The translations under genes and the position numbers were made by a program. 64,000 nucleotides of DNA from an uncultured Flavobacteriales bacterium (GTDB taxonomy: Bacteria; Bacteroidota; Bacteroidia; Flavobacteriales_D; Crocinitomicaceae), in contig CAJAVU010000004.1 in assembly GCA_903945495.1 (NCBI GenBank), forward strand, positions 1 to 64,000, in the 5' to 3' direction. How positions within the stretch are numbered: the first letter of the stretch is position 1; each line of letters opens with the position of its first letter. The notes under the pieces are model-generated. The model had not been told where the DNA came from. It made no database searches and worked only from the letters and a program-made list of their open reading frames with translations. Of this stretch, positions 1 through 5,945 are shown piece by piece.

Positions 1-12
1 AAATAAATAGAC

Positions 13-1146
13 ATGAAAAAAATATTTTTACAATTCATTTTGTTGATTTCACTATCCAATTTGGCTTTTGCTCAAACAAATATTTATGACAGTATTTTTG
101 TTGGAGGTCGTTGGAGAACTTTTTTAACTCATCTTCCAACAGGATATAATACTTCGAACAACTACCCATTAGTTTTAGCATTTCACGGTGGTGGTCTATT
201 AGGTTATCAATCCATTCAATATCAATCTCGTTTATCTCAAAAATCAGATACTGCAGGTTTTATTGTTGTATATCCCGAAGGAGTAAAAATTGCAGGAAAT
301 AGAACTTGGAACGCAGGAGGTTGTTGCGCCCCATCAACAACACAAAATATAGACGATGTTGGATTTGTAAATTCTTTACTAAATAATTTATTTGCAAACA
401 GACCAATAGATACAACTCGTGTATATGCGACAGGTTTTTCAAATGGTGCATTGTTGTGTTATCGACTTGCTAACCAACTAACAAATCGATTTGCCGCCAT
501 AGCACCAGTCGCAGGTGATTTAATGTATTATCCTTGGAATCCTGCAAGATCTATCCCAATAATTAGTTTTCATTCTTATCAAGACCAAAATGTAAAATAT
601 TTTGGAGGCGTAACAATTGGTTCAACTGGAACATATTTTCCACCGCAAGACAGTATGTTTAATATAATAAGTACAAATTATTCCTGCGGTATTTTGAAAG
701 ACACCTTATTCCATAACATAAACCAATATGACCATTTCAAATATTCAAACTGCTCCTGTAACGCAATAATAGAGCAATTTGTAAGCTATGACGGGGAACA
801 TTCTTGGCCTGGAGGACTTTCTTCAGGAGCGGTAACTGTTAGCAATCAATTTAGTGCAACATATTTAATGTGGCAGTTTTTTCAGAATTATACAACAAGC
901 TGTTTAACTACTGGTATTGAAAATTTTAACGAAACAAATATTAAAATAGAGGCATTCCCTAATCCATTCTCAAACAAAATCAATCTGACTAACACGACTG
1001 GAAATGAAAATTTCACGCTTATTAATTATTTTGGTCAAGTTATTTGGACAGGCAAAAATATTGAACAGCAGGATTTTTCTTACTTAACAAAAGGTTTTTA
1101 TTTGCTTAGAATTGACAATAGGACAATTAAACTAGTGAAACAATGA
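13..1146 (+). CDS. Secreted PHB-depolymerase/feruloyl-esterase-type alpha/beta hydrolase with T9SS sorting tail
   Basis: The 377-residue product starts with a signal peptide (about residues 1-21, ending in FAQ). The esterase domain has an oxyanion-type stretch AFHGGG (residues 56-61), a nucleophile elbow GFSNG with Ser143, and a likely catalytic His263 in GEHSWPGG. This pattern is that of the LpqC/polyhydroxybutyrate depolymerase and feruloyl esterase group, which cleaves ester bonds outside the cell. From about residue 312 (FPNPFSNKI) to the end is a type A T9SS C-terminal sorting domain, so the enzyme should be exported across the outer membrane. The exact substrate cannot be read from the sequence. 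It is followed 13 bases after the stop by the first attC-like repeat, so it may itself be the body of a cassette whose left end lies outside the window. Confidence 0.85.
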   Translation: MKKIFLQFILLISLSNLAFAQTNIYDSIFVGGRWRTFLTHLPTGYNTSNNYPLVLAFHGGGLLGYQSIQYQSRLSQKSDTAGFIVVYPEGVKIAGNRTWNAGGCCAPSTTQNIDDVGFVNSLLNNLFANRPIDTTRVYATGFSNGALLCYRLANQLTNRFAAIAPVAGDLMYYPWNPARSIPIISFHSYQDQNVKYFGGVTIGSTGTYFPPQDSMFNIISTNYSCGILKDTLFHNINQYDHFKYSNCSCNAIIEQFVSYDGEHSWPGGLSSGAVTVSNQFSATYLMWQFFQNYTTSCLTTGIENFNETNIKIEAFPNPFSNKINLTNTTGNENFTLINYFGQVIWTGKNIEQQDFSYLTKGFYLLRIDNRTIKLVKQ

Positions 1147-1159
1147 GAAGAAGGGCATC

Positions 1160-1237
1160 ACATAACAGCGTGTAAGCAATATTGCCTTGCCGCAGGCGCA
1201 ACACAGGGCAACATCGCCTACACGCAAACCGTTAGCG
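1160..1237 (+). repeat. attC-like site 1 (78 bp inverted repeat)
   Basis: The left arm starts with ACATAAC (1160-1166) and continues GCGTGTAAGCAATATTGCC. The right arm is GGCAACATCGCCTACACGC followed by AAACCGTTAGCG, with GTTA at 1231-1234. The arms pair over about 19 positions with a few mismatches. The right arm carries about 4 more bases than the left between the TAAC/GTTA core and the main stem (1 versus 5 bases). This gives the R"/L"/L'/R' layout of an attC site. The outer boxes fit the integron consensus RYYYAAC/GTTRRRY only loosely. It is shorter than the other three sites. Confidence 0.6.
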
Positions 1238-1273
1238 GTCATTGTAAAGCGACACTCAACAACAAAAACTAGA

Positions 1274-1861
1274 ATGACAGATATTGAAATACTTGCTTAT
1301 GTTCTGAATCAATTTGCCGACTTGACAGCCGACGAATTTAATTTGTCCGTTTCTTTATGGCACACAAAAGAATACAAAAAAGGCGACTATTTCAACCAAC
1401 AAAAAACTATTTGTAGATATTTAGGATTTATCAAAGAAGGTGCTTTTCGTTCTTATGTGATAGATAAAAAAACAGATGAAGAAAAAAACATTTTTTTGTA
1501 TTCAAAAAATCAATTTGTTGTTCCGTTCAAGAGTTTTATCAATCAGACACCTTGCGATTATCAAACCCAAGCATTGACAGATGCTTCAATACTGTATATA
1601 AATATTGATGACTTACTTTCTCTTTACAAACAATCTCATAAATGGGAACGATTCGGTCGTTTAATGGCTCAAGAAGCATTTAATATAAGCATCGAAAGAA
1701 TGGAAGGCTTTGTTTTTAAAACACCCGAAGAACGCTACCTGGACTTAATCAAAAACCATCCTGATATTTTTAATAATATTCCGCTGTATCATATTTCATC
1801 CTATTTGGGTATTCAAGGTCCTTCTTTGAGTAGAATTAGAAAAAGATTAAGCCAAAAATAA
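1274..1861 (+). CDS. Crp/Fnr-family transcriptional regulator
   Basis: The product is 195 residues. The N-terminal two thirds look like a cyclic-nucleotide-binding-type beta-roll (YKKGDYFNQQKTICRYLGFI and following), and the C-terminus ends in a helix-turn-helix (PLYHISSYLGIQGPSLSRIR), as in Bacteroidota Crp-like regulators. The ATG at 1274 (MTDIEIL) is chosen because an upstream in-frame ATG at 1187 would place 29 unlikely residues across attC-like site 1. It is the first gene of a three-gene set with a hydrolase and a nitroreductase in the same orientation, and a perfect palindrome lies between it and the hydrolase. It may control these two genes (inference). The ligand is unknown; the residues that bind cAMP in E. 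coli Crp are not obvious. Confidence 0.85.
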   Translation: MTDIEILAYVLNQFADLTADEFNLSVSLWHTKEYKKGDYFNQQKTICRYLGFIKEGAFRSYVIDKKTDEEKNIFLYSKNQFVVPFKSFINQTPCDYQTQALTDASILYINIDDLLSLYKQSHKWERFGRLMAQEAFNISIERMEGFVFKTPEERYLDLIKNHPDIFNNIPLYHISSYLGIQGPSLSRIRKRLSQK

Positions 1862-1900
1862 CGATTTTAACTTGGGTTAAAGTTTCTATTGATTTTTAGC

Positions 1901-1926
1901 TTGACATTTGTCTATTATTTAGACAA
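1901..1926 (+). promoter_or_regulatory. Perfect palindrome, candidate operator for the adjacent Crp-type regulator
   Basis: The 82-base gap between regulator and hydrolase holds TTGTCTA-TTATT-TAGACAA (1908-1926), a perfect 7-base inverted repeat. It partly overlaps a second, imperfect palindrome beginning TTGACA at 1901. The position, just upstream of the hydrolase start at 1944, fits an operator bound by a dimeric regulator such as the Crp-like protein encoded immediately upstream. There is no direct evidence for binding, and the -7 element is not clear. Confidence 0.4.
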
Positions 1927-1943
1927 TTAAATTTCTTAAAGAT

Positions 1944-2717
1944 ATGATACAATCAAAAACAATCGTTTTTATACACGGACTTTTCCAAAACCCAAATGGT
2001 TGGGCTGAATGGAAAACCTATTTTGAGGCAAGTGGATATACCTGCTATTCTCCTGCGTATCCTTTTCACGAAGGAAACCCTAACGAACTTCGCAAAAATA
2101 TTAACCCAAAATTAGGTAAACTAACTTTGGGACAAGTTACGGATAGTTTAGTCGCTTTTATTGACAGACTTCCAGAAAAACCTATTTTAATAGGACATTC
2201 AATGGGTGGTCTTTGTGTTCAAAAATTGCTATACTTAGAAAAAGGATTAGCAGGAATTTGTATTGATAGTGTAGCACCAAAAGGCATTATGTCATTTAAT
2301 TGGAATTTTCTTAGAGCAAACATCCCTTTAATAAATCCCTTCAAGGGTGATAGTGTTTTTACACCAAATGCGGAATGGTTTCAACAAACTTTCTGCAACA
2401 CAATGACTTTGCAAGAGGCTCAAATAGAATTTGAAAAATCTGTTGTTCCTGAAAGTAGAAACATAGCAAGAACAAGCATTAAGCAAGACGGCTATGTAGA
2501 TTTTGAAAAACCACACCGACCTTTACTTTTTATTTCGGGCGAAGAAGACCAACTAATTCCAACCTCATTGAATAAGAAAAATTTTGATGCTTATAAGGAC
2601 AAGAACAGTAAAAAAGAATTAAAAATTTTTGCTGGCAGAACGCATTATATATGCAATCAAAAGAACTGGGAAGAAGTAGCAAGTTATATCAATAGTTGGT
2701 TAAGTAAATTAAAATAA
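1944..2717 (+). CDS. Alpha/beta hydrolase
   Basis: This 257-residue protein has no signal peptide. It shows the alpha/beta hydrolase hallmarks: the oxyanion region VFIHGLFQNPNGW near the N-terminus, the nucleophile elbow GHSMGG (Ser at about residue 86), an acidic residue in ISGEEDQLIP, and a catalytic His in GRTHYIC near the C-terminus. It is probably a cytoplasmic esterase or lactonase; the substrate is unknown. It lies 10 bases upstream of a nitroreductase gene and downstream of a palindrome and a Crp-type regulator gene. The hydrolase and nitroreductase are therefore probably co-transcribed, perhaps for handling reactive or xenobiotic compounds (inference). Confidence 0.85.
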   Translation: MIQSKTIVFIHGLFQNPNGWAEWKTYFEASGYTCYSPAYPFHEGNPNELRKNINPKLGKLTLGQVTDSLVAFIDRLPEKPILIGHSMGGLCVQKLLYLEKGLAGICIDSVAPKGIMSFNWNFLRANIPLINPFKGDSVFTPNAEWFQQTFCNTMTLQEAQIEFEKSVVPESRNIARTSIKQDGYVDFEKPHRPLLFISGEEDQLIPTSLNKKNFDAYKDKNSKKELKIFAGRTHYICNQKNWEEVASYINSWLSKLK

Positions 2718-2727
2718 AATCCGTATT

Positions 2728-3360
2728 ATGAAATTAATAGATAGTTTACTTTGGCGGTCTGCAACCAAAATAATGAATGGGCAGAAAGTGCCGAAAGAAA
2801 AATTGTCGTATATTTTGGAAGCGGCAAGGTTAGCACCTTCGTCCTCTGGACTTCAACCTTACAGAATTATCTTGATTGATGATAAGGCTACATTAGGAAA
2901 TATTGGGGTTATGGCTTATAATCAAAACCAAATTCTTAATTGTTCGCACTTATTGGTTTTTGCTTCTTGGGATAATTATTCATTTGAACGAATGGGTAAA
3001 GTTTTTGAAGAAACTATGCAAGAAAGAAATCAACCCATTGAAACAATGGCAAATTATCATCAGACACTTTGGGAGAGATATGAACCATTAAGTAAAGAGT
3101 GGCATCAGTCTCATTCAGCCAAACAAGCCTACATTTCCCTTGGTTTTGCAATTGCAGCAGCAGCAGAGCAACAAGTTGACGCTACACCTATGGAAGGTTT
3201 TGACAATGCTAAATTGGACGAACTTTTGGGTTTAGAAAAATTAGGTTTAAAAAGTGCTGTCTTATTAGCACTTGGTTATCGAGACGATGAAAATGATTGG
3301 TGGTCAAAATTGAAAAAAGTTCGCACACCAAAAGAAAGGTTTATCATTCCACTAACTTAA
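2728..3360 (+). CDS. Nitroreductase-family NAD(P)H-dependent oxidoreductase
   Basis: The 210-residue product matches the FMN-dependent nitroreductase (NfsB-like) fold. Near the N-terminus are RSATKIMNGQKVP and AARLAPSSSGLQPYRIILID, the FMN-phosphate and dimer-interface region. SAKQAYISLGFAIAAAAEQ is the helix that lines the flavin, and the C-terminus ends in VRTPKERFI. Such enzymes reduce nitroaromatics, quinones or flavins with NAD(P)H. It is the last gene of the three-gene cassette, and attC-like site 2 begins about 11 bases after its stop. Confidence 0.88.
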   Translation: MKLIDSLLWRSATKIMNGQKVPKEKLSYILEAARLAPSSSGLQPYRIILIDDKATLGNIGVMAYNQNQILNCSHLLVFASWDNYSFERMGKVFEETMQERNQPIETMANYHQTLWERYEPLSKEWHQSHSAKQAYISLGFAIAAAAEQQVDATPMEGFDNAKLDELLGLEKLGLKSAVLLALGYRDDENDWWSKLKKVRTPKERFIIPLT

Positions 3361-3371
3361 AAACAACGAAC

Positions 3372-3503
3372 CGCTAACTTCGGTTTGGCAATATGGCGGC
3401 TGAAGTGCTTCTATGAAACATTTGTGCAAGGTTCAACAGCAGTAATTCTATTAAACTTTTGTGCTAAAAATCCGCCACATCGCCAAGCCGAGAACCGTTA
3501 TGT
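3372..3503 (+). repeat. attC-like site 2 (132 bp inverted repeat)
   Basis: The left arm begins CGCTAAC at 3372 and continues TTCGGTTTGGCAATATGGCGG. The right arm is CCGCCACATCGCCAAGCCGA then GAACCGTTATGT, with GTTA at 3497-3500. The arms are complementary over about 20 positions with a few mismatches and surround a long, partly self-complementary centre. As in site 1, the right arm has about 4 extra bases between the main stem and the GTTA core (2 versus 6). The small reading frame that crosses this repeat is not considered a gene. Confidence 0.62.
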
Positions 3504-3535
3504 GCCATTGAGGTTTGGTAAAAAAAACACATTTA

Positions 3536-4489
3536 ATGAAGACTATATTTCTCATTTCTTTCACGCTAATCACTTGTATTCTTAACGCACAAGATTCAAC
3601 GCGTTTAAAAAAAGTCTATGTTGAGTATTCTACCAAAAAACCTGAAAAAAACGACTTTACTTTCGCTCGGTGCAAGGAATACGACCAATTTGGAAATCTT
3701 ATCGTTTATTCTTCTACAACAAATGAACCCGGTAAAGTGGTAAAAAGAATTGAGTATCAATATGACTCATTTAATCGAATCATTCAGGTTCAAACATTTT
3801 TGCAGAATGGGTTAAGCAAAAAAAGAATCACATCATTGATTTATGAATATACCCACGATACAATAATAAAATGTGAACAACCTATTCAAGACTCAATTAT
3901 GTTTAGCTGTGAAAAGAACGTCAAAAAATATGATAGTCAAGGCAATCTTATTCGTAAAGTCCTCTTAAAAAATGATTCACTAAATAGATTTGATATATAT
4001 TCATTCGAGGAACACAGATACGTCTATGACTCTCTTGGTCGAATATTAATTGACTCAAACTGTATAGCATATCCCGAATGTAAAATCACGCATTACATAT
4101 ATGGGGAAAATACTTTAAGTACCAAACGATTGGAACACATAAACGAAAGTAATATATTCCATACGCCACAGGACACAGTATTTACAATGAGGAATTACAC
4201 TTATCATACTAATGATTCGATTGCAACATTGGAAGTATACAGATACTCAACTTTAGCTAATGGAAGAATTGATATGACACAGTACTTTCAAAATGATTCT
4301 TTAGGGAATATTATTGAATTCTATGTGATAGACCACCTAAGCAACTCTCAAAAAAAATCAAATCACCAAAAATATCATTATGCTTATGATGAAAAAGGAC
4401 AGGTTTTAAGTATGTTTCATCAAACTTTCTTTCCAAAAAAACAAAGGAGTAAAATTTATTATAGGTACACTTATTATTATTGGCAGTAA
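3536..4489 (+). CDS. Secreted YD-repeat-like protein of unknown function
   Basis: The 317-residue protein begins with a signal peptide (MKTIFLISFTLITCILNAQ); the ATG at 3536 is preferred to a TTG 21 bases upstream because it places the signal at the N-terminus. The mature part contains spaced motifs such as KEYDQFGNLI, YQYDSFNRII, KKYDSQGNLI, YVYDSLGRIL and YAYDEKGQVL. These resemble the strand repeats of RHS/YD-type proteins, though short and irregular. There is no toxin domain or T9SS tail. It is the only gene between attC-like sites 2 and 3. It shares the repeat style of the larger protein at 10401-12623. Function is not known. Confidence 0.7.
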   Translation: MKTIFLISFTLITCILNAQDSTRLKKVYVEYSTKKPEKNDFTFARCKEYDQFGNLIVYSSTTNEPGKVVKRIEYQYDSFNRIIQVQTFLQNGLSKKRITSLIYEYTHDTIIKCEQPIQDSIMFSCEKNVKKYDSQGNLIRKVLLKNDSLNRFDIYSFEEHRYVYDSLGRILIDSNCIAYPECKITHYIYGENTLSTKRLEHINESNIFHTPQDTVFTMRNYTYHTNDSIATLEVYRYSTLANGRIDMTQYFQNDSLGNIIEFYVIDHLSNSQKKSNHQKYHYAYDEKGQVLSMFHQTFFPKKQRSKIYYRYTYYYWQ

Positions 4490-4494
4490 ACAGC

Positions 4495-4628
4495 ACCTAA
4501 CAGGTGCTCAAGCGCCAGCCCAAAATCTTGCTTCGGAGAAACGTTAAAATCGAAAGAAAAGGTTCTATCTTCGAAACAACAATTTATTTAAAGAGTTGGG
4601 CCGTGCGCCTAGCACCAAACCGTTATGC
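4495..4628 (+). repeat. attC-like site 3 (134 bp inverted repeat)
   Basis: The left arm starts with ACCTAAC (4495-4501), an exact match to the integron RYYYAAC box, and continues with AGGTGCTCAAGCGCCAGCCC. The right arm is GGGCCGTGCGCCTAGCACC then AAACCGTTATGC, with GTTA at 4622-4625. Stem complementarity is imperfect but clear (GGTGCT with AGCACC, GCCC with GGGC). The core-proximal spacer is again 1 base on the left and 5 on the right. The central loop shares the words ATCT-GCTTCG-GAAACG with site 4, so sites 3 and 4 form a subfamily. Confidence 0.62.
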
Positions 4629-4725
4629 ACCATTAACCACTCCCGCTAAACGCAATCATCAAGAAATATTTGCTCAATCAAAAATAAATACTTACTTTTA
4701 ACGTTAGTAACGTAAATCAATATTA

Positions 4726-5007
4726 ATGATTAAGACTTTTGGCGATAAAGAATCCGAAAAAATTTGGAATGGAATTCGGTCGAAAAAATTGCCAAATGAA
4801 ATTCAGGATGTAGCGCGAAGAAAATTTAGGATGCTTAATAATGCACAAGATGTAAATGACTTAAGAATTCCCCCTGCAAACAGACTGGAAAAATTGAAAG
4901 GTAACCTTGAAGATTATTATAGTATTCGAATAAATAATCAATGGAGAATCATCTTTCAATGGCTTAATAATGATTCTTACGATGTTAGAATAGTTGATTA
5001 CCATTAA
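4726..5007 (+). CDS. higB: HigB-type toxin (RelE/ParE superfamily)
   Basis: The 93-residue product has the HigB host-inhibition pattern: MIKTFGDKESEKIWNG at the start, ARRKFRMLNNAQDVNDLR, PPANRLEKLKGNLEDYYSIR and the end NNQWRIIFQW...VRIVDYH. HigB toxins are ribosome-dependent mRNA endonucleases. The toxin gene precedes its antitoxin gene by 10 bases, the usual hig order. Toxin-antitoxin pairs are common cassettes in large integrons, where they stabilise arrays (established knowledge), which fits its place between attC-like sites 3 and 4. Confidence 0.92.
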   Translation: MIKTFGDKESEKIWNGIRSKKLPNEIQDVARRKFRMLNNAQDVNDLRIPPANRLEKLKGNLEDYYSIRINNQWRIIFQWLNNDSYDVRIVDYH

Positions 5008-5017
5008 TAATGAAGAT

Positions 5018-5317
5018 ATGGAAAAGTTGAGCAATATACATCCTGGTGAAATACTACTTGAGGAATTCTTAATTCCAATGGAAATTTCTGCTTATCGTCT
5101 AGCAAAGGCGACATTTCTACCACAAACACGCATATCTGAAATAATCAAAGGTAACAGACGAATAACCGCTGATACTGCGTTGCGTTTTGCAAAATTTTTC
5201 GGAACAAGCGCAAAGTTTTGGTTGGGTTTACAAGATGATTATGATCTTGAAGAAGAGAAAAATCGAAAGGAGAAAGAATTAAATGACATAAAACCAATGA
5301 AAGGAAACGCTGCATAA
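5018..5317 (+). CDS. higA: HigA-type antitoxin (XRE helix-turn-helix)
   Basis: The 99-residue protein starts MEKLSNIHPGEILLEEFL, the typical HigA opening, and has an XRE-type HTH (AYRLAKATFLPQTRISEIIK, then GNRRITADTALRFAKFFG) and the family signature FWLGLQDDYDL. HigA neutralises HigB and represses the operon. The ATG at 5018 is chosen over an in-frame TTG 24 bases upstream that would overlap higB. Its stop codon (5315-5317) lies inside the first box of attC-like site 4, so the coding region and recombination site are fused without spacer. Confidence 0.92.
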   Translation: MEKLSNIHPGEILLEEFLIPMEISAYRLAKATFLPQTRISEIIKGNRRITADTALRFAKFFGTSAKFWLGLQDDYDLEEEKNRKEKELNDIKPMKGNAA

Positions 5318-5445
5318 CAGAGGCTCATGCTCCATTCCGAGATCTAGCTTCGATGAAACGATTTTGTATTTTTAAAAATAATCAAACTTCGAGGTGTCGT
5401 TTTTGGTTGAAAATTCGGAACGGCGCCTGGCACAAACCGTTAGCA
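5312..5445 (+). repeat. attC-like site 4 (134 bp inverted repeat)
   Basis: The left arm starts GCATAAC (5312-5318), overlapping the higA stop, and continues AGAGGCTCATGCTCCATTCCGA. The right arm is TTCGGAACGGCGCCTGGCAC then AAACCGTTAGCA, with GTTA at 5439-5442. TTCCGA pairs with TCGGAA and the remaining stem is imperfect. The spacer asymmetry (1 versus 5 bases) and overall length match sites 2 and 3. Confidence 0.6.
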
Positions 5446-5456
5446 ACAACACCCTC

Positions 5457-5852
5457 ATGAAACATCTTTATCCGTTTTTCTTTCTAATTGCACTAGCATT
5501 TTTCATTTCAAGCTGCGATGCACTATTACTTATGAGCTATTCCATTGAAAATAAATCAAAAAATGATGTTCGTCTGTTTGTACCAAACGCCATTGTTAGC
5601 AGTGAAGGGTATTTTGATCGGCGCAGTGAGGCAAAAGACACGGTTGTCTTACTCAAAAAAGGTGAAACATTTGTAATTGGATACGATATGAAAATTGATT
5701 TTCCATGGGGCACAAAAAACATTTACAAGAATAAACCCGGAATCTGTGGGATAAAAAATCTAACGTCAGCCGATTCGCATTTCGAATACGGATGCACGAA
5801 GAAAGAATGGAAGTACAAACGCAGGAATTCTGTGCTGATTATTAAAAAGTAA
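5457..5852 (+). CDS. Small predicted lipoprotein, unknown function
   Basis: The product is 131 residues, starting MKHLYPFFFLIALAFFISSC. The Cys at about residue 20 after a hydrophobic stretch is a lipobox, so it is probably a membrane-anchored lipoprotein. The mature part (about 110 residues) has no motif that I recognise. The ATG at 5457 is 15 bases after the GTTA core of attC-like site 4; a longer frame from 5394 would cross the repeat and is rejected. No attC-like repeat follows it. It is therefore either the last, site-less member of the array or the first ordinary gene after it. Confidence 0.6.
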   Translation: MKHLYPFFFLIALAFFISSCDALLLMSYSIENKSKNDVRLFVPNAIVSSEGYFDRRSEAKDTVVLLKKGETFVIGYDMKIDFPWGTKNIYKNKPGICGIKNLTSADSHFEYGCTKKEWKYKRRNSVLIIKK

Positions 5853-5893
5853 AACGTTTTTAATTTTCTAATCGAAAAATCTGTTACACAAAA

Positions 5894-5925
5894 AAAGCCC
5901 AGCTCTTCTCACAGAACTGGGCTTT
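5894..5925. terminator. Bidirectional Rho-independent terminator between the array and acnB
   Basis: A hairpin AAAGCCCAG (5894-5902) / CTGGGCTTT (5917-5925) is preceded by a run of A and followed by a T-rich stretch. It can therefore stop transcription from both converging sides, the lipoprotein gene (+) and acnB (-). Confidence 0.8.
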
Positions 5926-5945
5926 GTATTTAAGTTTACTTTTTC

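Larger units (their letters stand above)
1160..5445 (+). mobile_element. Candidate integron-like gene cassette array without integrase (CALIN-like)
   Basis: Four imperfect inverted repeats with the layout of integron attC sites punctuate this stretch. Each begins a few bases after, or inside, a stop codon, and each ends in AACCGTTA shortly before the next start codon. All genes between them read +, while the next chromosomal gene (acnB) reads -. The contents are typical cassette cargo: a regulator/hydrolase/nitroreductase set, a secreted protein of unknown function and a HigBA toxin-antitoxin pair. No tyrosine recombinase is seen in the window. Known: clusters of attC sites lacking integrases (CALINs) are described in bacteria. 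Inference: this is such a cluster, or the distal part of an integron whose integrase lies to the left. An alternative is a dispersed Bacteroidota repeat family that merely flanks acquired genes. Confidence 0.6.

Noticed and set aside
1187-1273. N-terminal extension of the Crp-type regulator from an upstream ATG
   Set aside because: The extra 29 residues are translated across attC-like site 1 and have no family similarity; the ATG at 1274 starts where the domain starts.
3385-3585. 66-codon + strand frame
   Set aside because: It lies almost wholly inside attC-like site 2 and runs into the signal peptide region of the next gene; no domain or start signal.
4504-4701. 65-codon + strand frame before higB
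   Set aside because: It covers attC-like site 3 and is explained by the repeat.
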